Assembly: GCA_017549145.1 (NCBI GenBank)
Contig: JAFYVM010000026.1
Coordinates: 1-56,705, forward strand
Source of the DNA: Bacteroidales bacterium
Lineage (GTDB): Bacteria; Bacteroidota; Bacteroidia; Bacteroidales; UBA932
Reading direction: 5' to 3'
DNA length: 56,705 nucleotides
The notes beneath the pieces are model-generated. The model was not told the DNA's origin and did no database searches. It was given only the letters and a program-made list of their open reading frames with translations. Positions 24,551-33,685 of this stretch are shown piece by piece (positions within the stretch are counted from its first letter, which is position 1; each line of letters starts with the position of its first letter). A program made the translations under genes and the position numbers.

Positions 24551-25386
24551 TGCTATTCATTGTTAACCCCATATCTGGTACTCTTACCAAGAAGTTGATT
24601 ATTACCACTCTTAAAAAGAGAGGCTTTAAGGTGGTCAGTACTGAATACGCCGGACATGCAGAGCAGATTGCCCGCAATGCATCTGAGCGTATAATCGTGG
24701 CCGTAGGTGGTGACGGAACAGTAAATGAGGTAGCAAGAGGCATTCTTGGAACCGACAAGGTACTTGGTATCATTCCTTGTGGAAGCGGAGACGGTCTTGC
24801 TCTACACTTAGGAATAAGCAGATACTTCAAGTTGGCCTTGAAAACCATTTTGAATGGTAAAATCCAGCAAATTGACTCTGGATTTATCAATGAGAGACCA
24901 TTCTTTTCAGTGTGTGGAATCGGTTTCGACGCAATAGTCAGTGAGAAGTTCGCGAATTCTGGCAAGAGAGGTATACTAAATTATATCGAAATCGGTCTGA
25001 AGACCTGGAACGAATATACACCTGAAAAATATAAGGTTGAGATTGATAACGAGTCTTTTGAAATAGAGGCATCAATCATTACGGTGGGTAACTCCAGTCA
25101 ATGGGGCAACCACGCCAAGATAGCCCCTCGAGCCAACATCAGCGATGGAATGTTGGATATAACTGCCGTGGATAGATTCAGTAGCATAGAGATTCCATCT
25201 CTTGCTGTACTGCTCATGACAGGAACCTTAGATAAAAACCATCATGTACATTGCTATCGTGGACGCAACATAAAGATTACACGTTCTGTCGCAGGTCCGG
25301 CCCATGCAGACGGAGATTGGTTCAGCGCTGACAAGGAAATCAACATCCGTATCCGCCCACATTCGCTAAATGTCATAATTCCTTAA
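24550..25386 (+). CDS. Diacylglycerol/lipid kinase family protein (second copy)
   Basis: This 278-aa lipid kinase has IIVAVGGDGTVNEVARGI at about residues 50-67, IIPCGSGDGLALHLGI at about 78-93, and the C-terminal HADGDWFS motif that contacts the lipid substrate in the family. It differs from the paralogue at 13491-14456 by a shorter N-terminus and by GSGDGLA in place of GSGNDW. The ATG overlaps the stop of the EptA-like gene by one base. Because EptA enzymes release diacylglycerol, phosphorylation to phosphatidic acid by this kinase is a plausible recycling step. That link rests on gene order only. Confidence 0.88.
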   Translation: MLFIVNPISGTLTKKLIITTLKKRGFKVVSTEYAGHAEQIARNASERIIVAVGGDGTVNEVARGILGTDKVLGIIPCGSGDGLALHLGISRYFKLALKTILNGKIQQIDSGFINERPFFSVCGIGFDAIVSEKFANSGKRGILNYIEIGLKTWNEYTPEKYKVEIDNESFEIEASIITVGNSSQWGNHAKIAPRANISDGMLDITAVDRFSSIEIPSLAVLLMTGTLDKNHHVHCYRGRNIKITRSVAGPAHADGDWFSADKEINIRIRPHSLNVIIP

Positions 25387-25410
25387 AGAAAATATTTAAC
25401 CATTTATATT

Positions 25411-27606
25411 ATGAAACACACATTGATTGCCGCTGCAGGACTTCTTCTAGCAGTTTCCTGCACAAACACACCTAAAACGCGAATCTACCTTGATGAGAGT
25501 CAGCCACTCGAAGTAAGAGTCGAAGACGCTCTTTCACGCATGACCCTTGAGGAAAAGGTAGGCATTCTTCATGCACAGTCTAAGTTCTCTTCTGCAGGTG
25601 TTCCACGCTTGGGTATTCCTGAGCTATGGACTACAGATGGTCCTCACGGTATCCGTCCAGAGGTAAAATGGGACGAGTGGGATCAGGCTGGATGGACTAA
25701 TGACTCATGTACAGCATACCCTGCCCTTACTTGCTTGGCAGCCAGCTGGTCAGAGGAAATGTCTGCGCTTTATGGAAAATCAATCGGAGAAGAGGCACGC
25801 TACCGCGAGAAGGATGTGCTCCTCGGACCAGGAGTAAACATTTACCGTACACCGCTTTGTGGACGTAACTTTGAGTATATGGGAGAGGATCCGTTCCTTG
25901 CAGGAAAGATGTGCGTTCCATATATCCAGGAGGTTCAGAAGAATGGTGTAGCTGTCTGCGTCAAGCACTATGCACTTAACAACCAGGAGGCTAACCGTCA
26001 CCACTACAATGCTGTTGTAGATGACAGGGCTCTCTATGAGATTTATCTGCCTGCATTCAAGGCTGCTGTTCAGGAAGGTGGAGCATGGTCAATCATGGGT
26101 GCATATAACCTCTTTGAGGGTGAGCATCTTTGCCACAACGACAGAATCCTCAACAAGATTCTTAAGGAGGAGTGGGGCTTTGATGGAGCTGTCATTTCTG
26201 ACTGGGGTGGTACTCATGTAACTGAGGAGGCTATCACAAATGGTCTTGACCTTGAGATGGGTACTGGTACTAACGGACTTGACTCTAAGTATGGTAACAG
26301 CTACGACGCTTATCACCTTGCAATGCCATATCTCGAGAGACTTCGTGATGGCAGAGCATCAATGGATGTTCTCAACGACAAAGTTCGTCGCGTTCTCAGA
26401 CTTAACTTCCGCACTGCGATGAACTCTAACAAGCCATACGGTTCACTCAACTCTCCAGAGCACAATGAGGCCGCTCGTAAGATTGCTGGCGAGGGTATTG
26501 TTCTTCTTAAGAATGAGAACAACATTCTCCCTCTTGATCTTGAGAAGACATCTAAGATTCTCGTAGTTGGAGAGAATGCTATCAAGAAGATGACTGTGGG
26601 TGGTGGTTCTTCATCACTTAAGGCTCAGAACGAGTGCACACCAATCGTAGGTCTTCAGGAGGCTATTGGTGACAAGGCACAGATCACATATCAGAGAGGA
26701 TATGTAGGAGATCTTCTCCGTACATACAATAGCGTAGATACAGGAATCGATCTTACTGACCCACGTACTGAGGAGGAGCTTATCGCTGACGCAGTAGCTG
26801 CTGCCAAGGAGGCTGACATCGTTCTTTTCTTCGGTGGTCTTAACAAGTCTAAGGGTCAGGATGCAGAGGGTCGCGACCGTGCAGCTATGGCACTTCCATA
26901 TGCTCAGGATAAGGTTATTGATGCTATTACTGAAGTGAATAAGAATGTAGTTGTACTCATCGTTTCAGGTAATGCTGTTGAGATGCCTTGGATTGATAAG
27001 GTTGACGGAGTTGTAGAGACATGGTTCCTTGGTTCACAGGCTGGTCACGCTATTGCTGACGTTCTTCTTGGCAAGGTAAACCCATCTGGTAAGCTTCCAT
27101 TCACATTCCCAGTGAAGCTTGAGGACAATGGTGCACATGCTCTCAATGCATATCACAAGGATAGCCTTTCTGTTGAGTATAAGGAGGGAATCTACGTGGG
27201 TTACCGCTGGGCTGAGAAGCAGAACATCAAGCCTCTCTTTGCATTCGGACATGGTCTCAGCTACACTACATTCGAATATGGCGAGGCTAAGTGCAGCAAG
27301 TCAGGTTCTGGTTACAAGGTTACTTTGAATGTCACTAATACCGGTGCACGTGAGGGTAAGGAAATCGTTCAGCTTTATATCAGCGACGAGGAATCTTCAC
27401 TTGAGCGTCCGGTTAAGGAGCTTAAGGGCTTCAAGAAGGTGACTCTTGCTGCTGGTGAGACCAAGAAGGTTACATTCGAGATTACTGAGGATATGCTTAA
27501 GTTCTATGATCCTGAGAAGGGTTGGGTGCTTGAGAAGGGTAAGTTTACAGCGCACGTAGGTGCAGCTTCTGACGATATCCGCACAACAGTTGATTTCACT
27601 AAATAA
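25411..27606 (+). CDS. Glycoside hydrolase family 3 lipoprotein
   Basis: GH3 enzymes remove beta-linked glucose, xylose or N-acetylglucosamine residues. The lipobox AVSC places the lipidated Cys at about residue 17. The N-terminal TIM-barrel domain has GIPELWTTDGPHGIRPE, GPGVNIYRTPLCGRNFEYMGEDP, CVKHYALNNQE and the nucleophile Asp264 in VISDWGGTH. A six-stranded domain follows (EGIVLLKNENNILPL, VLFFGGLNKSKGQDAEGRDR), then a fibronectin III-like domain (GFKKVTLAAGETKKVTFEI). The 731-aa length is typical. GLNKSKGQDAEGRDR resembles beta-glucosidase-type members. The 24-nt gap allows cotranscription with the lipid kinase, but a strong terminator follows this gene. Confidence 0.92.
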   Translation: MKHTLIAAAGLLLAVSCTNTPKTRIYLDESQPLEVRVEDALSRMTLEEKVGILHAQSKFSSAGVPRLGIPELWTTDGPHGIRPEVKWDEWDQAGWTNDSCTAYPALTCLAASWSEEMSALYGKSIGEEARYREKDVLLGPGVNIYRTPLCGRNFEYMGEDPFLAGKMCVPYIQEVQKNGVAVCVKHYALNNQEANRHHYNAVVDDRALYEIYLPAFKAAVQEGGAWSIMGAYNLFEGEHLCHNDRILNKILKEEWGFDGAVISDWGGTHVTEEAITNGLDLEMGTGTNGLDSKYGNSYDAYHLAMPYLERLRDGRASMDVLNDKVRRVLRLNFRTAMNSNKPYGSLNSPEHNEAARKIAGEGIVLLKNENNILPLDLEKTSKILVVGENAIKKMTVGGGSSSLKAQNECTPIVGLQEAIGDKAQITYQRGYVGDLLRTYNSVDTGIDLTDPRTEEELIADAVAAAKEADIVLFFGGLNKSKGQDAEGRDRAAMALPYAQDKVIDAITEVNKNVVVLIVSGNAVEMPWIDKVDGVVETWFLGSQAGHAIADVLLGKVNPSGKLPFTFPVKLEDNGAHALNAYHKDSLSVEYKEGIYVGYRWAEKQNIKPLFAFGHGLSYTTFEYGEAKCSKSGSGYKVTLNVTNTGAREGKEIVQLYISDEESSLERPVKELKGFKKVTLAAGETKKVTFEITEDMLKFYDPEKGWVLEKGKFTAHVGAASDDIRTTVDFTK

Positions 27607-27670
27607 TTATACTGTTTCTTTTAGCGTCCTACTGACTCAGATCAGTTTGGGATCAATAGGCCTTAATGAA

Positions 27671-27714
27671 AGCGTCGCACAGAGTTTTGACGAATTCTCT
27701 GTGCGACGTTATTT
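27671..27714 (+). terminator. Intrinsic terminator after GH3 gene
   Basis: The stem CGTCGCACAGAG (27673-27684) and CTCTGTGCGACG (27697-27708) is a perfect 12 bp and is followed by TTATTTT. It separates the GH3 gene from the convergent htpG. Confidence 0.8.
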
Positions 27715-27746
27715 TGGTCAGGTGCTGAAAGTAGTACCTCTATATC

Positions 27747-29645
27747 TTATTTCAAATATGCGTTCTCAACGACTTTGGCACTGCGGGCGATAAAATCGCT
27801 TAGGTCTTTACCCTTTAACATTCCGTTGGCAAGAAGGGCAAGGTCAGTGATCTGTCTGAGTGCGTCATTGTCTTTTGCAAATGCCTCAACCTCTGACTTC
27901 TCTGCAGGTTTTGCTCCCATGATCTTCTCTACAAGAGGGTTCTCCATGTTGACTGTAATATTGTACATTTCAGGCATCTCTCCGTAGAAGTTCATTCCTC
28001 CGCCGAGAGCTGACATCTCACGATAACGACGCATGAACTCACTCTGAGTGATAAGGATCGGAGCAGCATCTGCACCAAGGTTATCAGCATGTACATTATA
28101 CTCGTTTCCTGCAGGAAGGACTGCCTTGAACATTGTTGTGAGGTCTTCCTGATCTGACTCAGAGAGCTCAGGACGGATCTTATCCTCTGTTGGAATCAAG
28201 TTGTCAATGCTGTCTGAATCCACGCGTGCAAAGCGCACGTTCTCAAGCTTAGCCTCAAGGAGGTTCACGAAGTGGCTATCAAGATGGCAATCCATCAAAA
28301 GCACATCATATCCCTTATTCTTAGCTGCCTCAATGAATGAATATTGAGCATCTGTGTCAGTTGCATAAAGGAAGACAACCTTCTTATCCTTGTCAGTCTG
28401 GCCTCCCTCAATTGCCTTCTTGTAATCCTCGATGCTGAAATACTTATTCTCTGTGTTCTTCAAAAGGCAGAACTTCATTGCTCTGTCGCAGAACTTGTCA
28501 TCTGAAAGCATTCCGAACTCAATAAAGAGCTTTAGATTATCCCACTTCTCTTCAAGCTGAGCACGCTCGTTTCTAAAGATTTCATCAAGACGATCTGCAA
28601 CCTTCTTTGTAATATATGTAGAGATCTTCTTTACATTAGAATCGCTCTGGAGGTAGCTTCTTGATACATTCAACGGAATGTCTGGTGAGTCAATCACACC
28701 ATGAAGCAGTGTCAAGAAGTCTGGTACGATGTTGTCAACCGAATCTGTTACGAACATCTGGTTGCAATAGAGCTGAATCTTATTGCGAGAAATCTCGACG
28801 TTATTCTTGATCTTAGGGAAATAGAGGATACCAGTTAGATTAAACGGATAATCTACGTTAAGATGAATATGGAACAACGGCTCGTCTGCCATTGGATAAA
28901 GAGCCTTGTAGAACTCCTTGTAATCCTCATCCTTAAGGTCTGCTGGCTTGCGTGCCCAAAGAGGCTCAATCTTATTGATTACATTGTCCTTGTCAGTATC
29001 AACATACTTTCCATCTTTCCACTCCTGTTCCTTACCAAAGATAACAGGAACCGGCATGAACTTACAATACTTGTTCAATAGGCTTGAAATACGGTTCTTC
29101 TGAGCAAACTCCTTCTCATCCTCCGCGATATAAAGAGTAATTACAGTTCCTCTCTCTGCTTTCTCACACTCCTCCATCTGATACTCTGGAGATCCATCAC
29201 ATGTCCATTTCACGGCCTTAGCACCATCCTTCCACGAAAGAGTCTCGATGGTTACCTTCTCTGCCACCATGAACGCAGAATAGAAACCGAGTCCAAAGTG
29301 ACCGATAATGCTGCTGAGCTGGTCCTTATATTTCTCAAGGAACTCCCCTGCTGAAGAGAACGCAATCTGGTTGATGTATTTATCTACCTCCTCTGCAGTC
29401 ATACCGATACCATTATCTACAATCTTGAGGGTCTTTGCAGCCTCATCAAGTTCGATACGTACAGCTAGTTCTCCTAGCTCTGCATTATATTCTCCAGATG
29501 CAGCAAGCGCCTTCATCTTCTGTGTTGCATCCACAGCATTAGCAACCAGCTCTCTAAGGAAAATCTCATGATCTGAATAAAGGAACTTCTTAATCACCGG
29601 AAAGATATTCTCGGTGGTTACTCCAATTTTACCGTTTGTTGCCAT
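27747..29645 (-). CDS. htpG: Chaperone protein HtpG (Hsp90)
   Basis: HtpG is the bacterial Hsp90 homodimeric ATP-dependent chaperone. The N-terminal GHKL ATPase domain shows HEIFLRELVANAVDATQK, KIVDNGIGMT, SSIIGHFGLGFYSAFMVAEKV and RGTVITLYI. The middle domain carries YPFNLTGILYFPKI, LYCNQMFVTDSVDNIVPDFLTLLHGVIDSPDIPLNVSRSYLQ as a block, and the C-terminal dimerisation region ends with LRQITDLALLANGMLKGKDLSDFIARSA. Its 632 aa is close to the E. coli length (624), shorter than many Bacteroides versions. It starts 25 nt after the terminator of the acyl-CoA ligase gene. I found no consensus promoter in the gap. Confidence 0.96.
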   Translation of the reverse strand: MATNGKIGVTTENIFPVIKKFLYSDHEIFLRELVANAVDATQKMKALAASGEYNAELGELAVRIELDEAAKTLKIVDNGIGMTAEEVDKYINQIAFSSAGEFLEKYKDQLSSIIGHFGLGFYSAFMVAEKVTIETLSWKDGAKAVKWTCDGSPEYQMEECEKAERGTVITLYIAEDEKEFAQKNRISSLLNKYCKFMPVPVIFGKEQEWKDGKYVDTDKDNVINKIEPLWARKPADLKDEDYKEFYKALYPMADEPLFHIHLNVDYPFNLTGILYFPKIKNNVEISRNKIQLYCNQMFVTDSVDNIVPDFLTLLHGVIDSPDIPLNVSRSYLQSDSNVKKISTYITKKVADRLDEIFRNERAQLEEKWDNLKLFIEFGMLSDDKFCDRAMKFCLLKNTENKYFSIEDYKKAIEGGQTDKDKKVVFLYATDTDAQYSFIEAAKNKGYDVLLMDCHLDSHFVNLLEAKLENVRFARVDSDSIDNLIPTEDKIRPELSESDQEDLTTMFKAVLPAGNEYNVHADNLGADAAPILITQSEFMRRYREMSALGGGMNFYGEMPEMYNITVNMENPLVEKIMGAKPAEKSEVEAFAKDNDALRQITDLALLANGMLKGKDLSDFIARSAKVVENAYLK

Positions 29646-29670
29646 AATATTATATTCTTTGATTAATTCT

Positions 29671-29698
29671 AATAAAAAAGCTGCCCCGAAGGACAGCT
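29671..29698 (-). terminator. Intrinsic terminator of acyl-CoA ligase gene
   Basis: Minus-strand AGCTGTCC-TTCG-GGGCAGCT (one G-T pair) has a stable TTCG tetraloop and is followed by TTTTTT. Confidence 0.9.
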
Positions 29699-29741
29699 CT
29701 TTATAGTCAAATTATGTTCCAAGCAGTTTTAACTGACTATT

Positions 29742-29759
29742 TGTCAGTCATGACTGACA
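29742..29759. repeat. Perfect 18-bp palindrome abutting a stop codon
   Basis: TGTCAGTCATGACTGACA is fully self-complementary with no spacer. It lies directly next to the stop codon of the acyl-CoA ligase gene and about 45 nt before its terminator. A related partial arm, ACTGAC, occurs at 29732-29737. It could be a protein-binding site or an RNA element. Confidence 0.85.
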
Positions 29760-31397
29760 TTACTTGTACATAAATCTCTTGATACTCATCTTTGGAGTCT
29801 TCTCAAATGGCTGATCCATAACCTCAACCTTTGAAATCTTGCTGTATGCAGGCATCTCAGCATTAACTGCAGTTCTCATAAGAGCCATCTGCTCGTCAAG
29901 GTTAAGACCGTCAGTTGTAAGCTTATCACCGTCAACATATACAAGAGCAACAAGGCTTGCACCTCTGTCAACTACAACTGACTCGATTACATAATCCTGG
30001 TTGTTGATTACTGCCTCGATCTCCTCTGGATAGATGTTCTGACCATTTGCAGAAAGAATCATATTCTTGCTACGGCCACGGATGAAGATATTTCCTGCTG
30101 CGTCGATAACTCCAAGGTCACCAGTACGCATCCAACCATCCTCAGTGAATGCAGCTGCAGTAGCCTCCTCATTCTTGTAGTAACCGCTCATGATGCTGTT
30201 ACCCTTAGCCTGAATCTCACCTACCTTATTTCTTGGATCCTCTGAATCAATACGAACCTCTACGCTGTCAACAGCCTTACCGCATGACTTAGAAGCGAAA
30301 TCCCACCAATCCTCGTATGCGAGAAGAGGAGCAGCCTCTGTCATACCATAACCAACTGTGAAAGGAAGCTTGAATCTCTTGAACCACTTCTCAACATCTG
30401 GGTTGAGAGCAGCACCACCCATCACGATCTCACGTACGTTACCACCGAATGCGTTAAGCAAAGTAGTGCGGATCTTCTTGAAGATAACCTGGTTAAGCCC
30501 AGGAATCTTGCAGATGACCTTCATTACTGGCTTGTTGATGACAGGAGCAACCTTGCTCTTGAAGATCTTCTCCATTACAAGTGGAACTGTGATTACGAGG
30601 TAAGGCTTGATCTGAGCCATTGCACCAAGAAGAAGTGCTGGAGTAGGAGTCTTACCAAGATAGTATACGGAAGCACCACCACAGATCGGATAGATAAGCT
30701 CGAACATCATACCATACATATGTGCCATTGGGAGCATAGATACGATAGTATCACCAGGATATGAAGGAAGTCTCTTCTGACCGAATGCCACGTTCTCAGT
30801 CACGCACTCATATCGAAGCATTACACCCTTAGGAGTACTTGTAGTACCTGAAGTATAGTTGATGATTGCAAGATCCTTATCGTTGTCTGTAGGATAGTTT
30901 ACATCAGCTGCTGTGAATCCGTTAGGATACTTCTCTGCGAAAAGAGTATCAAGCCCGTCATTAGCTTTCTGGATCTTCTCGTCAGCTGTGTAAAGAATTC
31001 TGAAATCTGCTGTTGAAACCACAGCCTTTACTGTAGGCATCTTTGTAATATCGAGTTTCTTCCAGATGTCAGTATCAGTGAAAAGAACAAGGCTCTCAGA
31101 ATGGTCAACAAGAGAGTTCACGCTCTCTGGATGGAAGTCAGCAAGGATAGGAACGATTACTGCCTCATAAGTGTTAACTGAGAAGAATGCTACACCCCAA
31201 CGTGCAGAGTTCTTTGCACAAAGAGCCACCTTGTCTCCCTTCTTGAGACCTATCTTCTCATAAAGAAGATGAAGCTTAGCGATATTAGTAGCAAAGTCAC
31301 CATAAGTGAACTCTTCACCCTTGAAATTGCAAAGGCATGGACGATCCCAGTTAGCATTGATCGATTCTTGAAGTCTTGTAAAATAGTGTTTAGTCAT
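29760..31397 (-). CDS. AMP-binding long-chain acyl-CoA ligase
   Basis: This 545-aa ANL-superfamily enzyme activates a fatty acid as acyl-AMP and transfers it to CoA. The phosphate-binding loop is INYTSGTTSTPKGVMLR at about residues 184-200, then comes GYGMTEAAPLLAYE, TGDLGVIDAAGNIFIRGRSKNMI, and the C-terminal hinge and lysine region EKTPKMSIKRFMY. There is no signal peptide. I chose ATG 31397 rather than the in-frame TTG at 31430, which lies in the TACTTTTG promoter box. Chain-length preference is not predictable, and related ligases load acyl-ACP. Confidence 0.92.
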   Translation of the reverse strand: MTKHYFTRLQESINANWDRPCLCNFKGEEFTYGDFATNIAKLHLLYEKIGLKKGDKVALCAKNSARWGVAFFSVNTYEAVIVPILADFHPESVNSLVDHSESLVLFTDTDIWKKLDITKMPTVKAVVSTADFRILYTADEKIQKANDGLDTLFAEKYPNGFTAADVNYPTDNDKDLAIINYTSGTTSTPKGVMLRYECVTENVAFGQKRLPSYPGDTIVSMLPMAHMYGMMFELIYPICGGASVYYLGKTPTPALLLGAMAQIKPYLVITVPLVMEKIFKSKVAPVINKPVMKVICKIPGLNQVIFKKIRTTLLNAFGGNVREIVMGGAALNPDVEKWFKRFKLPFTVGYGMTEAAPLLAYEDWWDFASKSCGKAVDSVEVRIDSEDPRNKVGEIQAKGNSIMSGYYKNEEATAAAFTEDGWMRTGDLGVIDAAGNIFIRGRSKNMILSANGQNIYPEEIEAVINNQDYVIESVVVDRGASLVALVYVDGDKLTTDGLNLDEQMALMRTAVNAEMPAYSKISKVEVMDQPFEKTPKMSIKRFMYK

Positions 31398-31427
31398 TGT
31401 TGTACTCGTTTTTTCAAAATTCGGCAG

Positions 31428-31435
31428 CAAAAGTA
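31428..31435 (-). promoter_or_regulatory. -7 box for acyl-CoA ligase gene
   Basis: Minus-strand TACTTTTG followed by C lies 30 nt before the chosen ATG and overlaps the rejected TTG start. The only upstream TTG is 15 nt away, shorter than consensus. Confidence 0.5.
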
Positions 31436-31467
31436 TAAAAATAAGGATTGCAAGGCATTATATTTAT

Positions 31468-31475
31468 TATATTTG
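31468..31475 (+). promoter_or_regulatory. -7 box for HAD hydrolase gene
   Basis: TATATTTG matches TAnnTTTG, with TTG at 31448-31450 (N17). It is 51 nt before the ATG and back-to-back with the ligase promoter. Confidence 0.5.
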
Positions 31476-31526
31476 TGGCGAAACCGCCGATTAGGGGGTG
31501 ATTTTACGTACTAATACACGTTTATT

Positions 31527-32366
31527 ATGAGAAAATATCCAGTAGTTGCTCTCATTTATGATTTTGACGGAACCCTATCTCCTGGTAACATGCAGGAATT
31601 TGGCTTTATCCAGGCAATCGGAAAAGACGCAAAAGAGTTCTGGCAAGAAAGTGACAACATCGCTCTAGGCCAGGATGCCAGCAACATCTTAAGCTATATG
31701 AAGCTGATGTTTGATGAGGCCCGCAACTCTGGTATCAAACTCCGCCGAGAGGATTTCAGAAAGTTCGGTGCAGCAGTCGAGCTCTTCCCTGGAGTTGTCG
31801 AATGGTTCGGACTGATAAACGCCTACGGCAAAAGCAAGGGCGTAAGAATTGAGCATTACATCAACTCATCCGGACTCGCAGAGATGATTGAAGGCACATC
31901 CATCGCCAAAGAGTTCAAGCGTATCTTCGCATGTTCTTTCCTATATAATAAAGAAGGTGAAGCCGAGTGGCCAGGAGTAGCCGTCGACTATACAGCCAAG
32001 ACTCAGTTCCTATTCAAGATCAACAAAGGTATCCTAAGCGTCAGAGACAACAAGAAGGTCAACGAAAGCCAGATGGAGGAGAATAAGAGAATTCCATTCC
32101 CTCATATGATTTATTTCGGAGATGGAGAGACTGACGTGCCTTGTATGAAGATCGTGAAGATGTTCGGCGGTAATTCCATTGCGGTTTACAACCCTAATAT
32201 CCCACGCAAGAAGAATATGGCCCGCCGCCTTCTCAGACAGCAGAGAGTAAACTTCATCACCCCTGCTAACTATACAAAAGAGAGCAGAACCTATGAAGTG
32301 GTCTGCTCTATCATTGATAAGATCAAGATCGATTTCGATCTCGCTAAGTTGTCCAAATTCAAATAA
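31527..32366 (+). CDS. HAD-superfamily phosphatase-like protein
   Basis: This 279-aa haloacid dehalogenase family hydrolase has motif I YDFDGTLSP at about residues 10-18 (nucleophile Asp and general acid Asp), the motif II region HYINSSGLAEMIEG and motif IV IYFGDGETDVPCM at about 195-207. A helical cap is inserted after motif I. The layout resembles phosphoserine-phosphatase-type HADs, yet substrate cannot be assigned. The C-terminus is rich in basic residues (RKKNMARRLLRQQR). There is no signal peptide, so it is cytoplasmic. It ends 3 nt from the stop codon of the convergent purT, leaving no space for a separate terminator. Confidence 0.85.
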   Translation: MRKYPVVALIYDFDGTLSPGNMQEFGFIQAIGKDAKEFWQESDNIALGQDASNILSYMKLMFDEARNSGIKLRREDFRKFGAAVELFPGVVEWFGLINAYGKSKGVRIEHYINSSGLAEMIEGTSIAKEFKRIFACSFLYNKEGEAEWPGVAVDYTAKTQFLFKINKGILSVRDNKKVNESQMEENKRIPFPHMIYFGDGETDVPCMKIVKMFGGNSIAVYNPNIPRKKNMARRLLRQQRVNFITPANYTKESRTYEVVCSIIDKIKIDFDLAKLSKFK

Positions 32367-32369
32367 GCC

Positions 32370-33554
32370 TTAGTAAACTTTCACCTGAAGTTTCTCGTAT
32401 GCTCTTTCAACCTTTGCAAGGGCACCTGCAACTGATTCATCTGTTGCAAGGATTACTCCTACTCTTCTGTGTCCTGCAATCTCTGGTTTACCGAAGAGAC
32501 GGATCTGTACACCTGGCTCCTCAAGTACCTGCTCAAGATTACAGAACTCATACTCTGTTGTATTTCCCTCAACTACGATAGCCTTTGATGCTGAAGGTCC
32601 GTAGAACTTAACCTCCGGGATAGGAAGACCAAGGATAGCACGTGCGTGAAGGCCGAACTCTGACATATCCTGAGAGATCATTGTAACCATACCTGTATCA
32701 TGCGGACGTGGAGAAACCTCACTGAAGATTACCTCATCTCCCTTAACAAAGAGCTCCACACCAAAGATACCATATCCGCCAAGTGCATCTGTAATTGACT
32801 TAGCAATAGCCTCTGCGAGCTCCAATGCCTGCTGCGACATTGCCTGCGGCTGCCAAGACTCACGGTAATCACCATTTACCTGATGATGTCCGATTGGCTG
32901 AAGGAATGTAGTACCTGCACAATGACGGACAGTAAGAAGGGTAATCTCATAGTCAAACTTGACAAATCCCTCCACGATGACCTTTCCGCTACCTGCACGG
33001 CCGCCTTCCTGAGATACAGTCCATGCCTTGTCGATATCAGCAGGGCTCTTGATAGTAGTCTGTCCATGGCCAGAAGAGCTCATGACAGGCTTAACCACAC
33101 AAGGAATACCGATCTCAGCTACAGCCTTATCAAACTCTTCGCGAGTCTGAGCAAAACGATATGGAGAAGTAGGGATTTCAAGGGTCTCAGCAGCAAGTCT
33201 GCGGATTCCCTCACGATTCATTGTAATCTTTGTTGCCTGAGCAGTCGGAACTACATTAAATCCATCTGCCTCAAGCTTTACAAGACGATCTGTCGCTATG
33301 GCTTCGATTTCAGGAATCACATAATCCGGTTTCTCCTCTCTGATCACACTTTCCAATGCATCACCGTCAAGCATAGAAAGTACATGACTTCTGTGAGCCA
33401 CATGCATTGCAGGCGCATTAGCATACTTATCAAGAGCAACTACCTCCACTCCATATCTCTGAAGCTCAAGAGCCACTTCTTTTCCAAGTTCACCAGATCC
33501 ACAGAGAACCGCCTTTTTTCCTGACTTTGTAAATGTTGTACCAATGTTTGCCAT
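32370..33554 (-). CDS. purT: Formate-dependent phosphoribosylglycinamide formyltransferase
   Basis: PurT is an ATP-grasp enzyme that uses formate and ATP to formylate GAR in purine synthesis. Visible features are the N-terminal nucleotide-fold [38 protein letters not shown], the ATP-grasp block [49 protein letters not shown] with metal-binding Glu residues, and the C-terminal [26 protein letters not shown]. The 394-aa length is standard. A good minus-strand promoter lies upstream. It shares the purine theme with hpt and adk but is not in their operon. Confidence 0.96.
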   Translation of the reverse strand: MANIGTTFTKSGKKAVLCGSGELGKEVALELQRYGVEVVALDKYANAPAMHVAHRSHVLSMLDGDALESVIREEKPDYVIPEIEAIATDRLVKLEADGFNVVPTAQATKITMNREGIRRLAAETLEIPTSPYRFAQTREEFDKAVAEIGIPCVVKPVMSSSGHGQTTIKSPADIDKAWTVSQEGGRAGSGKVIVEGFVKFDYEITLLTVRHCAGTTFLQPIGHHQVNGDYRESWQPQAMSQQALELAEAIAKSITDALGGYGIFGVELFVKGDEVIFSEVSPRPHDTGMVTMISQDMSEFGLHARAILGLPIPEVKFYGPSASKAIVVEGNTTEYEFCNLEQVLEEPGVQIRLFGKPEIAGHRRVGVILATDESVAGALAKVERAYEKLQVKVY

Positions 33555-33584
33555 AGCTTTTTCATTAAAATTTTAGATATCACA

Positions 33585-33616
33585 CAAAGATAAAAACCTC
33601 TTTTGAATATGCCAAA
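33585..33616 (-). promoter_or_regulatory. purT promoter (TTTG-N20-TATCTTTG)
   Basis: Minus-strand TTTG at 33616-33613 and TATCTTTG at 33592-33585 are spaced by 20 nt, and the -7 box is 30 nt before the purT ATG. Confidence 0.7.
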
Positions 33617-33634
33617 TTAAAAATAGCCACTAAA

Positions 33635-33662
33635 GAAAAAGCGCAGCAAAAACGCTGCGCTT
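33635..33662 (-). terminator. Intrinsic terminator of OmpA-family gene
   Basis: Minus-strand stem AAGCGCAGC/GCTGCGCTT with a 6-nt loop is followed by TTTTTC-type T-rich DNA, 23 nt after the stop codon. Confidence 0.88.
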
Positions 33663-33685
33663 CTCATAATTCAAACTCTTGTCTT

